From: Candidatus Hodarchaeum mangrovi | GTDB taxonomy: Archaea > Asgardarchaeota > Heimdallarchaeia > Hodarchaeales > Hodarchaeaceae | DNA length: 40,457 nucleotides | Direction: 5' to 3' | Assembly (NCBI GenBank): GCA_016839515.1 | Contig: JAEOUE010000056.1 | Location: forward strand, 1 to 40,457 | In this document: piece by piece, positions 17,952 to 26,296 of the stretch | Numbering within the stretch: position 1 is the first letter of the stretch | Layout of the letters: the number at the start of each line of letters is the position of its first letter | The notes under the pieces: model-generated | Database searches by the model: none | The model's input: the letters and a program-made list of their open reading frames with translations, nothing else | Told to the model about the DNA's origin: nothing | Position numbers and translations under genes: made by a program

Positions 17952-18495
17952 TTTAATCAGGAAGTTTTTTGATGCTTACATTTCTACTCCTTTTGTTATC
18001 ATCTGAGATATTTTGTTCAATAAGATATTCTTTCAACGTAAAGATATAGTATGAAAAGAAATATTGCAGTTTAATGCCCTGATAATAAGTAGTGTATCAA
18101 ATAGAGATTCTTTTCTTGTTATTTCAGAGTCTTTATAAACTCCAAGGAAATTTTTTGTAGATAATAATTCCCCTGAGTTATAATCAAATCCAATACACTG
18201 TTATCGCTTTGATCTCTTTTGGTTTCATAATTATTAGTTTTTATTTACATTCAAAATGACTAAATTTTGGATGTATTTTATGTTTTACTTTCTATTTTCT
18301 TTTAAAAATGAAACTGTTGGTCAAAAAACCTCCAGAATTCTATTATAGCAAGTTAGAATTCTTAAATATTTATTATAAAATTTTAACTTTTCTATTTCTC
18401 TGCCTAGATAGAAAATTATAAATTCAAGGGAAGGGTCTTTAATTATCACTATACGACTGAAAGAAAGATATTAAGAAGAAATTGAGACTATTAGT
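17952..18495. other. 544-base intergenic region
   Basis: No well-supported gene. On the minus strand a 56-codon open stretch (18033-18200) with coding-like composition but no start is preceded, in another frame, by an ATG-led stretch starting at 18229; this may be a decayed gene. An A/T-rich TATA-like stretch (about 18365-18385) may be the promoter of the M1 peptidase gene. Confidence 0.4.
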
Positions 18496-20379
18496 ATGAA
18501 AAAGGAAGGAACTTTCCTATCTGGGATCATTCTGATCTTATGTCTATTTTTTCTATTAATCACTGTTAAATATCTCCATATCAATAGTATTAATAATCAT
18601 GATAGCAATGATGAGTATTTAACAAGACAAGGTATAGAATCTTTATTAGGAGAAGAAAAGTCCTTTCAAGACGGTTTATCAAATTATTCACTTGATTTAG
18701 AATTAAATACTCAATATCATTATATTAGTGGAACAATGACCTTTGATTTTAAAAATACAGAAGAAATTAGTCTTGATAAATTATATTTCCATTTATTTCC
18801 GAATGCATCAGAATATGAGGAAGAACCAGGTTATATCATTATCAAATCAGTAAAAACCAGTGATAAACTTCAGGATCTTTCATATGATCTAGGTTACCAA
18901 TTACTGAATGTCACACTTCCTCAACCAGTCACTTCTCAAGAATCCTATTCACTTTGGATAGAATTCGAAACTTATATAACAAATAATCAATCGTATCGCC
19001 TAACCTATGGAAATGAGCCCGAAAAAGGTCTTGTCTATGCGCTTTGTACTTATTACCCAATCCTAGCAGTTTATGATATTACTGGTTGGAATCTTGAGCC
19101 ACAGTATTTCATAGGGGACCCATATTATTCTGATATAGCTAACTATTTTGTCAATCTAACCGTTCCAACTGGGTATAAAGTGGCCTCTTCAGGTCAACTA
19201 ACAGCACAGATAGATCTTAATACTCAACAAAAATATCAGTTTCAACTATTAAAAGCAAGAGACTTTAGTTTCGCGGTAAGCCCTGATTTTATATTTGAAT
19301 CAGGATCTCATGGGACAACAGACATATTTATCTATTATCTTCCATTTGTTTCTGAAAATTGGACCGTTAGTGCATTAGATTACGCTCAATACTCATTAGA
19401 GCTCTTTACGAATTTATATGGTCCGTACCCTTATCCTACACTCACTGTTGCTTCAACATATGGATTTTATGGAGGAATGGAATGGCCGGGTTTAGTATAT
19501 ATCCAAGCAGGTTATCCATGGGTCGAAACAACAATTGCACATGAAATCTGCCATCAATGGTTTTATGCAATAGTAGGAAATGATCAATTAGATGAAGGAT
19601 TTTTAGATGAAGGTATTGTATGTTACAATCATTGGTATTACACTGAAGAGCGATATAACTGGAAAGGCTTTTTTGATGAACATCTATGGAGAACAGCCGA
19701 AACAAGTAATACTACAAGCTTTCCAGAAGGATTAGTCATAAATCGCTCAATCAATGAGATTATTGAGCGAGGATTAGATCCCCAATATTATTGGGAGACC
19801 GCTTATCACAAAGCTCCGGCAGTATATCACCTTCTTCGGACTTATATTGGCGATCAATTTTTTTTTAATGCTCTACAACGCTATTACTCCCTTTATAGTT
19901 TTGAAATAGCTACTTTCCAAGATCTTATTGATTGTTTCAATTATTATACCAATATCAACTGGTTTCTTCCATGGTTTAATGAAGGTTTTATACCTGAAAT
20001 TGAAATACACTCGTTTGGTTTGCGTGAATCAATTGATGGTAACAATTATTGTCTTTCAATTACACTCAAACAAAATGGTTCCTCTATTTATCCAACAATA
20101 ATCCCTTTTCTTGTCTCTTTTTCTGATAAACCAAATATTCTAATCTGGATTTGGTGTAATGATTCTTCACCAATTACTTTTCATAAAACATTTCCTGAAA
20201 AGCCAGTGAGTATCTCAATAGATCCAAATAGTGGTTATTTGTACTCTTTAACACTCCTCCTGATGAATCCATTAATCTTAGAACCTACCACTACTTCTAG
20301 TAGAACCACTGGATTTATCTTCTCAATGTCTATTCTAGTATTAGTAGTAGTTTTTCTAATGAGAAAAAGGACAAAATGA
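18496..20379 (+). CDS. Membrane-anchored M1-family metallopeptidase
   Basis: A 627-residue zinc peptidase of the M1 (gluzincin aminopeptidase) family. The catalytic HExxH is His349-Glu350-Ile-Cys-His353, with the third zinc ligand Glu372 exactly 18 residues on. The substrate-binding GGMEW (326-330) stands for the classic GAMEN. An N-terminal hydrophobic segment (about 8-28) followed by polar sequence marks export. A C-terminal Thr/Ser-rich stretch, one membrane helix (about 601-622) and a basic RKRTK tail anchor it. The catalytic domain therefore faces outside, and peptide scavenging at the surface is likely. The N-terminal beta domain ('YHYISGTMTFDFKNTEE') is as in other M1 enzymes. Confidence 0.92.
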   Translation: MKKEGTFLSGIILILCLFFLLITVKYLHINSINNHDSNDEYLTRQGIESLLGEEKSFQDGLSNYSLDLELNTQYHYISGTMTFDFKNTEEISLDKLYFHLFPNASEYEEEPGYIIIKSVKTSDKLQDLSYDLGYQLLNVTLPQPVTSQESYSLWIEFETYITNNQSYRLTYGNEPEKGLVYALCTYYPILAVYDITGWNLEPQYFIGDPYYSDIANYFVNLTVPTGYKVASSGQLTAQIDLNTQQKYQFQLLKARDFSFAVSPDFIFESGSHGTTDIFIYYLPFVSENWTVSALDYAQYSLELFTNLYGPYPYPTLTVASTYGFYGGMEWPGLVYIQAGYPWVETTIAHEICHQWFYAIVGNDQLDEGFLDEGIVCYNHWYYTEERYNWKGFFDEHLWRTAETSNTTSFPEGLVINRSINEIIERGLDPQYYWETAYHKAPAVYHLLRTYIGDQFFFNALQRYYSLYSFEIATFQDLIDCFNYYTNINWFLPWFNEGFIPEIEIHSFGLRESIDGNNYCLSITLKQNGSSIYPTIIPFLVSFSDKPNILIWIWCNDSSPITFHKTFPEKPVSISIDPNSGYLYSLTLLLMNPLILEPTTTSSRTTGFIFSMSILVLVVVFLMRKRTK

Positions 20380-20543
20380 AACTAAAAAAATTAAGGACTT
20401 CAATTTCTGTTAACCATAATTAATTCTATCAAATCAAATTCTAATTTATCAATGGGATAAATTTATCCTACATGACTGCAAGGAGAAGAGACCTAGAAAA
20501 TCTAATAATTGATTAGCATTTAATAAATTCTTTTGAAAAGATC

Positions 20544-20789
20544 TTACTCAATCAATTGGGGAATAATTACATATTTACTTGCTGAGATATCTTTCCTTGT
20601 TAGCTCTTTTAGAAATTTATAATACTCTTTTTCTGCTTTGGCAATTCTTAAAAGAATTTCAGATTTATGAGTATCCTTTACAATGGAGGCTAGCTTCTTA
20701 TAAATATAATAGCTTGTGATTTCATCCTTTTGAGCACTGATTAAAGCTTTTTTTGTGGTTTTGTCAATAATTGTCATATAATTCGCCAT
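20544..20789 (-). CDS. Truncated rubrerythrin/VIT1-type ferritin-like hairpin (81 aa)
   Basis: An 81-residue protein consisting of just two helices. They match the first half of the ferritin-like domain found in rubrerythrins and in the N-terminal part of VIT1/CCC1-type iron transporters: 'AQKDEITSYYIYKKLASIVKD', then a helix with 'LLRIAKAEKEYYKFLKEL'. The helix 1 metal ligand Glu23 is present. In helix 2 the usual E-x-x-H appears as Glu53-Lys-Glu-Tyr56, so the histidine ligand is lost. The second half of a normal four-helix bundle, and any membrane domain, are missing. It may be a degenerate remnant, or a two-helix protein that dimerises as encapsulated ferritins do. No ribosome-binding site is seen. 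Confidence 0.55.
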   Translation of the reverse strand: MANYMTIIDKTTKKALISAQKDEITSYYIYKKLASIVKDTHKSEILLRIAKAEKEYYKFLKELTRKDISASKYVIIPQLIE

Positions 20790-20896
20790 AAATTTAATTT
20801 TAAGATTTAATTTAATCCTTCTGTAGTCATCTGATTATAAATCTGAGCTATAATTCCTCATGTTTAAGTTCTTCAACACCCTGTTTAAAAGTTGGT

Positions 20897-20984
20897 ACAG
20901 GTTGTATTAAGTTTGAAACAGGCTGTTCGACAGTCTAGGTTTTTATAATTAAATTTCTTGATATTAAGTGTCCTAAAAACACTT
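20897..20984 (+). promoter_or_regulatory. Promoter with tandem ACAGGYTGT sites and start-site hairpin
   Basis: Two copies of ACAG-G-(T/C)TGT (20897-20905 and 20918-20926) are 21 bases apart, i.e. two helical turns. The second is a perfect interrupted palindrome. They lie just upstream of a TATA-like TTTTTATAATTAAA (about 20940-20953). Around the predicted start site is an inverted repeat AAGTGT (20966-20971), seven bases, ACACTT (20979-20984). This layout fits an upstream regulator site plus a second operator or leader hairpin for the DUF3160 gene. Confidence 0.45.
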
Positions 20985-21004
20985 TTACGGAGTGTAATAA
21001 TATT

Positions 21005-23188
21005 ATGAATAAAAATATACTGCTTGCAACATTGAGTGGGGCGTTTTTAGCCATAGTTCTATTTACCGTCGCTTTTAGTTTATTGGATCCTAGGTTTATT
21101 AATCCGAATTATCCTGAATACAACTCTCCTCCAACTATTGATGGAACAGCAGCCAAATTCAAGATAACAGCACCCGTTTCTACTAGTTTTAGTCAATATA
21201 TTCCATATGACCTCTCCTATAAGCCAAGTGTCCCCTATACTCAAATAAAATCAGATTTATCCAATGTAGATCTACAGGGATTGTCTATTAGTCAGACAAC
21301 TAAAACTCAGTTAGCTACTTATGGATTCTCCTTAGTAGATGAGGAAATTGATGACATTTATAAGTTATATATTTCGCAGGAAGAAACACCCAAATTTATT
21401 ACTACAGATTTATGTCTACATGCATATCATGTGTTATATGATATTAGTCTTCGCGTTCTAGAAGGAACTTATCTTAGTCCTGATTTTGAGATCATGCTTA
21501 ATGCTTTACGAGATGATCAAATTTCTCAACGATCTTCAGCAACAGATTTAACTGTATTAGATGCCTTGGATCGCAATATTGCCTATCTTTCTGTTATGCT
21601 TTTTCTTTTAGATAACACAAGTTATCCTGTTCCAAGTTCAGTAGCTTCTCTAGTGAATGCGGAATTGCAGAATATAGAAGCAGGAAATTTCGCTACTTCA
21701 GCCATTTTTGGTTATAATGAGGATTATTCTCAATATAAAGTCCGTGGGCATTATACTCGGAATGATCTCCTCGCCAAGTACTTCAAAGCCATGATGTATG
21801 CTGGCCGAATGGGTTTCCTACTTCAAAGCCCAACGGGTGAGATTGAGATGGGAATTGAGCATACACGAATGAGTATGCTATTAATTTCTTCATTTAATGT
21901 TTCAATTGGTCTGGATAATGTGTGGGATTATTGGGATCGAATTTATGAACCAACTGTATTTTATGTAGGTGCAAGTGACGATTTAACGCCTGCTGAATAT
22001 TATCAGGTGTGGAAACAATATGGATCCCTCATGGGTGACGAGTTATCTGATGAATTAATGATATTAAATATTATCTCAACTTTAAAGGCTTCTCGAAATC
22101 CCCAAATTAATTCAATGCTAATTAATGAGATGTTTGAAATATCAAATGTAACTCAAGGATTTCGCTTAATGGGGCAACGGTTCATCCCTGACTCCTATAT
22201 CTTTCAAAACTTAGTTCATACCGCAGTTCCAGGAAGATTTATGCCAAATGGTTTAGATATTTTGTCCGTGTTTGGAAGTTCACGAGCAGAAAAACATCTA
22301 GAAACTGAAAATAGCACTTATTCAGACTATAATGAACAAATTTTAAACCTTCGAGCTGAATTTGGTAATTTAACAGCTTATGATTGGACTCAGAACCTTT
22401 ATTGGTTATGGCTTTATACACTATTTCCATTGCTTGAACCAGCAACTGAAGGATATCCTAGTTTTATGCTAAGTGACGCATGGACAGATAAAGCACTCAT
22501 GACTACTCTAGGTTCTTGGGCTGAATTACGACACGATACTATCCTGTATGCAAAACAGTCATATACACAGTTCACTTCTATCCCAGAATTATTAAAGGGG
22601 TATGTCGAACCTTATCCCGAGGTTTATGCACGTTTAAGCAGTCTAGTCCAGATGATGAATGATGGCTTGGATACTAGAGGATTACTGGTTGATGCCTTTA
22701 AGAATAAATTAACTCAAATAGAAGCTATTTTTGATCACCTTGTTGAAATTAGTATAAAAGAATTGGAAAATCAACCTTTAAGTGAGAGTGATTATTTCTT
22801 CATTAATCGAGCTGGTGAAGACATTGGTATGCTCGCTAGCTACAGTGATCCCGAGACTTCAAATTATACTTCAGAGGCTGACGATCGGATGGCTATCATC
22901 GCGGATGTACATACTGATCCGAATCTTGGCGAAGTCTTAGAAGTAGGCACAGGAAATGCATTTTCAATCTATGTGGTGGTTTCTGACTCCAATGGTCATC
23001 TTCGACTAACACGAGGAGGAACTTTCTCATACTATGAATTCAAAAATCCTTTAACTAATCGTTTAACAGATGAAGAATGGCACATTATGTTAGATACTAA
23101 CCCTCCAGCTCTTCCAGCTTGGATTGTTGATAATCTCCCTCTCAGTTCAGACTCAGATTTCATTGCTGCCGTTATAAAAGAAGAGTAG
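21005..23188 (+). CDS. Secreted DUF3160 family protein
   Basis: A 727-residue protein with an N-terminal hydrophobic signal/anchor segment (about 7-28). It carries the DUF3160 hallmark near residues 137-160, 'PKFITTDLCLHAYHVLYD', and later conserved parts such as 'MGQRFIPDSYIFQNLV', 'LGSWAELRHDTILYAKQSY' and the C-terminal 'VVSDSNGHLRLTRGG'. DUF3160 proteins are large, secreted, mostly alpha-helical proteins of unknown activity in bacteria and archaea. Conserved His and Glu residues hint at an enzyme. The gene has its own well-marked promoter and is followed by a membrane winged-helix gene. Confidence 0.88.
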   Translation: MNKNILLATLSGAFLAIVLFTVAFSLLDPRFINPNYPEYNSPPTIDGTAAKFKITAPVSTSFSQYIPYDLSYKPSVPYTQIKSDLSNVDLQGLSISQTTKTQLATYGFSLVDEEIDDIYKLYISQEETPKFITTDLCLHAYHVLYDISLRVLEGTYLSPDFEIMLNALRDDQISQRSSATDLTVLDALDRNIAYLSVMLFLLDNTSYPVPSSVASLVNAELQNIEAGNFATSAIFGYNEDYSQYKVRGHYTRNDLLAKYFKAMMYAGRMGFLLQSPTGEIEMGIEHTRMSMLLISSFNVSIGLDNVWDYWDRIYEPTVFYVGASDDLTPAEYYQVWKQYGSLMGDELSDELMILNIISTLKASRNPQINSMLINEMFEISNVTQGFRLMGQRFIPDSYIFQNLVHTAVPGRFMPNGLDILSVFGSSRAEKHLETENSTYSDYNEQILNLRAEFGNLTAYDWTQNLYWLWLYTLFPLLEPATEGYPSFMLSDAWTDKALMTTLGSWAELRHDTILYAKQSYTQFTSIPELLKGYVEPYPEVYARLSSLVQMMNDGLDTRGLLVDAFKNKLTQIEAIFDHLVEISIKELENQPLSESDYFFINRAGEDIGMLASYSDPETSNYTSEADDRMAIIADVHTDPNLGEVLEVGTGNAFSIYVVVSDSNGHLRLTRGGTFSYYEFKNPLTNRLTDEEWHIMLDTNPPALPAWIVDNLPLSSDSDFIAAVIKEE

Positions 23189-23292
23189 GTATTAATAATC
23201 TTCTAATTTTTTCTTCCCCCTATTCTTTATTTATACCTGCATAGAAAACTAGAAATATAAAATTCAGTAACTTTGAATTAGGGGTTTTTTTC

Positions 23293-23733
23293 GTGGCTGA
23301 AATATCCGAAGAGCTCTTACAAGGAAAGACACTACGGATCTATTGGTTTTTACTTGAACATCCAAATACTGGTATTCGAGAGATTGATCGTCAATTAGCA
23401 TTCAATTCCCCCTCGACAGTTCTTTATCATATCAATAAATTATTTGATGTAGGATTAATAAAAAAAACAGTTCAAGATAAATATTATGTCGTGGAACCCA
23501 TCAATAAAGGCATATTCAGTTTATTTTTAAAAATTGGTTCTCACATGATTCCTCGTATTATTTTTTATTTGTCATTCCTTATTATGGCTTGTATCCTGTA
23601 TCTTCTTATTATAATAACCAGATCTCCCTCTATGATTTATTTTGAGGATCTTTTTATAATTTTAATAATAGTGCTTTGCATTTTCTTTTTTTCATTCGAA
23701 GCTTTCTGTATATGGAAGATGAAACCCACTTAG
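23293..23733 (+). CDS. Membrane-anchored winged-helix transcriptional regulator
   Basis: A 146-residue protein with an N-terminal winged helix-turn-helix (about 10-70): 'LRIYWFLLEHPNTGIREIDRQLAFNSPSTVLYHINKLFDVGLIKK', with recognition helix 'SPSTVLYHINKL', resembling ArsR/MarR-type archaeal regulators. Two C-terminal membrane helices follow (about 88-108 and 115-138). Such membrane-tethered DNA-binding proteins are common in archaea and suit one-component sensing at the membrane. The GTG start has no clear ribosome-binding site. It lies 104 bases after the DUF3160 gene and could control that gene. Confidence 0.8.
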   Translation: MAEISEELLQGKTLRIYWFLLEHPNTGIREIDRQLAFNSPSTVLYHINKLFDVGLIKKTVQDKYYVVEPINKGIFSLFLKIGSHMIPRIIFYLSFLIMACILYLLIIITRSPSMIYFEDLFIILIIVLCIFFFSFEAFCIWKMKPT

Positions 23734-23824
23734 TGTTTCACATGTTAAATTAATAGTTTTTATCTCGAATTTTCTATCAAATCTTTAGGTGAATTTATTA
23801 GTTGTTACAAATTTGGTGCAATTC

Positions 23825-24997
23825 ATGTCTAATTATGCAGTACTCGGATTAGGAATGATGGGGTCGGCAATTTGCTACGATTTGTTGCATGATGATAATT
23901 CGTATGTATATGCTTTTGATGCTGATGAAAATCGTTTATCTCAGGCAAGTTCATTATTTTCCAGATCTAATAGGTTTTATTCTTTCCCCCTACAATTAAA
24001 CGTAACCGATCCTCTCAATAATCATCCTTTAATTCAATTCATTCAAGAGAAAAATATTTCTCTTGTGTTTGGTGCGATTGATTATCGATATAACTACTAT
24101 CTTTCACAGCTTTGTATTGCAGCAGGAGCACATTTTGTAGATTTGGGTGGAAATCCAGCAATCGTAAAAAAACAACGTACATTAGATCAATTAGCAAAAG
24201 ATCACGAGATAACAATAATCCCAGATCTTGGTCTTGCCCCAGGTATGATTAATATCATTGCAGCTTATGCTATGACTAAATTTGACCTACTGTCGGATTG
24301 CCATCTTAGAGTAGGTGGTCTCCCTCAAAATCCTAAGACTTCACTTAATTACCAGCAAGTATTTTCTATTCGAGGTTTAACAAATGAATATCTTGAAGAT
24401 GCAGTTATTATTCGAGATCGTGTAATTAAAACCATTCCTTCTCTTACTGAAGTTGAAATATTGACTTTTCCTGATCCATGGGGAGAGTTAGAGGCATTTC
24501 ATACAGCAGGAGGATCCTCTTCTCTTCCAGAACTTTACGTCGGAAAAATCAATCATTTAACGTATAAAACAATTCGCTTCCCTGGACACTGTCGATATTT
24601 CCAATTTTTAAAAGAATTTGGTCTGCTTTCATCAGAACCTCTTCCCTTCAATCCAATTTTCACACCAAGAGAAGTAATTGAATACTTTTTGAAGCAAAAT
24701 CTTCCTCATAATGAACCTGATGTTATTCTTGCACGAATTGCAGTCTCAGGAAGCTTTCAAGGAAATAAGAAAGTACATATCTATGAATTAATAGATTATA
24801 TGGATAAAGAAACAGGTTATTCTGCAATGGCGCGGACAACATCTTTTCCCACAAGTATTATAGGTCAATTTATTGTTAAAGGAGTAATAAGCCCATTTGG
24901 AGTCCTTTATGCAGAACAATCAGTTCCTTATGAATTATTTTTAGATGAATTAGCTAAACGTAACATCAAATTCTTTTTTCGTGAGGAATCCATTTAG
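23825..24997 (+). CDS. Saccharopine dehydrogenase-like oxidoreductase
   Basis: A NAD(P)-dependent enzyme of the saccharopine dehydrogenase/Lys9-like group. The nucleotide-binding loop 'YAVLGLGMMGSAICYDLL' begins four residues after the chosen ATG at 23825 (390 residues). A GTG at 23789 would add 12 residues before the Rossmann strand and is less likely. Further family segments are 'HFVDLGGNPAIV', 'PDLGLAPGMINIIAAYA' and 'SLTEVEILTFPDPWGELEAFHTAGGSSSLPE'. Known relatives act in lysine or homospermidine/carboxynorspermidine metabolism. The actual substrate here is open, and there is no lysine pathway gene next to it. Confidence 0.85.
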   Translation: MSNYAVLGLGMMGSAICYDLLHDDNSYVYAFDADENRLSQASSLFSRSNRFYSFPLQLNVTDPLNNHPLIQFIQEKNISLVFGAIDYRYNYYLSQLCIAAGAHFVDLGGNPAIVKKQRTLDQLAKDHEITIIPDLGLAPGMINIIAAYAMTKFDLLSDCHLRVGGLPQNPKTSLNYQQVFSIRGLTNEYLEDAVIIRDRVIKTIPSLTEVEILTFPDPWGELEAFHTAGGSSSLPELYVGKINHLTYKTIRFPGHCRYFQFLKEFGLLSSEPLPFNPIFTPREVIEYFLKQNLPHNEPDVILARIAVSGSFQGNKKVHIYELIDYMDKETGYSAMARTTSFPTSIIGQFIVKGVISPFGVLYAEQSVPYELFLDELAKRNIKFFFREESI

Positions 24998-25059
24998 TAT
25001 CCTTAATTCATTCCTTTCCCCTTTCCTTCAGAACTAAGGAATTTTCCTCATAGTCTGAA

Positions 25060-26232
25060 TCATGAAATAGGAAGAAGCCTCTCATTAATAAAAATTTCTA
25101 AGTCTTGAATTTTGCCTTTTAATTCCGTTAATTGATCTTTTTTCAACTCACGATAAAGACTCCAAACAATGTCATAATTATCTTTAGTTCCTTCAAGTTC
25201 CCAGCGTCCAATTATCTCATGACCTAACCAGATTGATGGTCGAAGTTCGCCAGAAACATTCATTCCTTTGACCTTTGGATCCTCTGGAACTGGATCTGAG
25301 GGCCAGTAAAACCGTCTGTTTCGTGGAAATAAGCGTATTTTCATTTCTTCACTAAGATACCATGAACGACTGATATAGGCTTTAGGAAAATGGTCTTCAT
25401 ATGGAAGTAAGAAAATTTCAGGGTTGTAATCTTCATCCAATTCAAAAAATCGGTTATAATCTTGTTTGGTCATAATAGATTGTTCTTCTCCAATATTGAA
25501 GACTTCAAGATCAGATGAAATATTTTCAATAGTCTCTCGTACAAGTGTTTTAGTAAAATTAAAACACCATGCTATATCTTCAACTGTTACTGGACCAAAG
25601 ATGCTAATATATTTTTTTGTTAGGTTTTGGATAGCTTCTGTTTCTGAATATTGTTTAAGATTAACCAAAGGCATCCATTGCTTGAATAAAGCATATGAAG
25701 TTAAATTACTTCTCGCATGACTCGCTGATGCCCTTATTACTAGACCACGAGCCATTGCTAGGAATAATACTGGTCTAAAAATGGATTTCAAAGAGGGGAG
25801 GTGTTTATTTATTTCAGTTGTCTTTAAAGGACCTTCAGTCTCTAGTAAAGAACACAGCTGTTCAACACCCTCTTCTATTTTCTCAGGTCCAAGAGTTTTG
25901 ATATATGAGTCGTTCTGAGTTCTTCGAATATAATTACCTTCTAATGCTTTTAATATCAGTGCAAGGTTATCTGAATGAACCACAAAATTAGTCGAACGAA
26001 ATGCGTTTATTCTAGCAAGACCTTTACCTGTATTAATGGCTTCAAAGATTGTTTTTGGATCATAATCACCGATTCGACTAAATAATGAAAGATATGGTGT
26101 CCAATAATCGGTTGAATGAAGTCCTAAAAGGTTATAAATTACATCAAAAATATTTGGAGCAGATTGGGTGACCAAGTACTGCTTGTAAAGTTTATTGTAT
26201 CTGAACTTCTTGAAATTTATCCCTTTTTCCAT
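25060..26232 (-). CDS. Winged-helix DNA-binding protein, AlkZ/YcaQ (HTH_42) family
   Basis: A 390-residue protein of the HTH_42 family, whose studied members AlkZ/AlkX (YcaQ) are DNA glycosylases that unhook interstrand crosslinks and remove alkylated bases. Visible segments include 'IYNLLGLHSTDYWTPYLSLFSR', the strand-helix 'LARINAFRSTNFVVHSDNLALI', the middle winged helix 'YISIFGPVTVEDIAWCFNF', and the C-terminal 'LRPSIWLGHEIIGRWE'. The Q-phi-Q catalytic motif of AlkZ is not obvious to me: 'RSTNFV' stands where 'RGTLHLV'-like sequence occurs. Glycosylase activity is therefore uncertain. It is a single gene convergent with the saccharopine dehydrogenase-like gene. Confidence 0.8.
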   Translation of the reverse strand: MEKGINFKKFRYNKLYKQYLVTQSAPNIFDVIYNLLGLHSTDYWTPYLSLFSRIGDYDPKTIFEAINTGKGLARINAFRSTNFVVHSDNLALILKALEGNYIRRTQNDSYIKTLGPEKIEEGVEQLCSLLETEGPLKTTEINKHLPSLKSIFRPVLFLAMARGLVIRASASHARSNLTSYALFKQWMPLVNLKQYSETEAIQNLTKKYISIFGPVTVEDIAWCFNFTKTLVRETIENISSDLEVFNIGEEQSIMTKQDYNRFFELDEDYNPEIFLLPYEDHFPKAYISRSWYLSEEMKIRLFPRNRRFYWPSDPVPEDPKVKGMNVSGELRPSIWLGHEIIGRWELEGTKDNYDIVWSLYRELKKDQLTELKGKIQDLEIFINERLLPIS

Positions 26233-26296
26233 CGATTAATCCTTCTTAATGTTTAACCATTCGGATTCTCCCCAATATGACCACTATTTCTATATT

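Noticed and set aside
17971..18048. Short 25-codon ORF starting ATG at 17971 after the DUF2318 gene, with GGAAG upstream
   Set aside because: Too short, one hydrophobic stretch only, no conservation evidence; chance in AT-rich DNA is likely.
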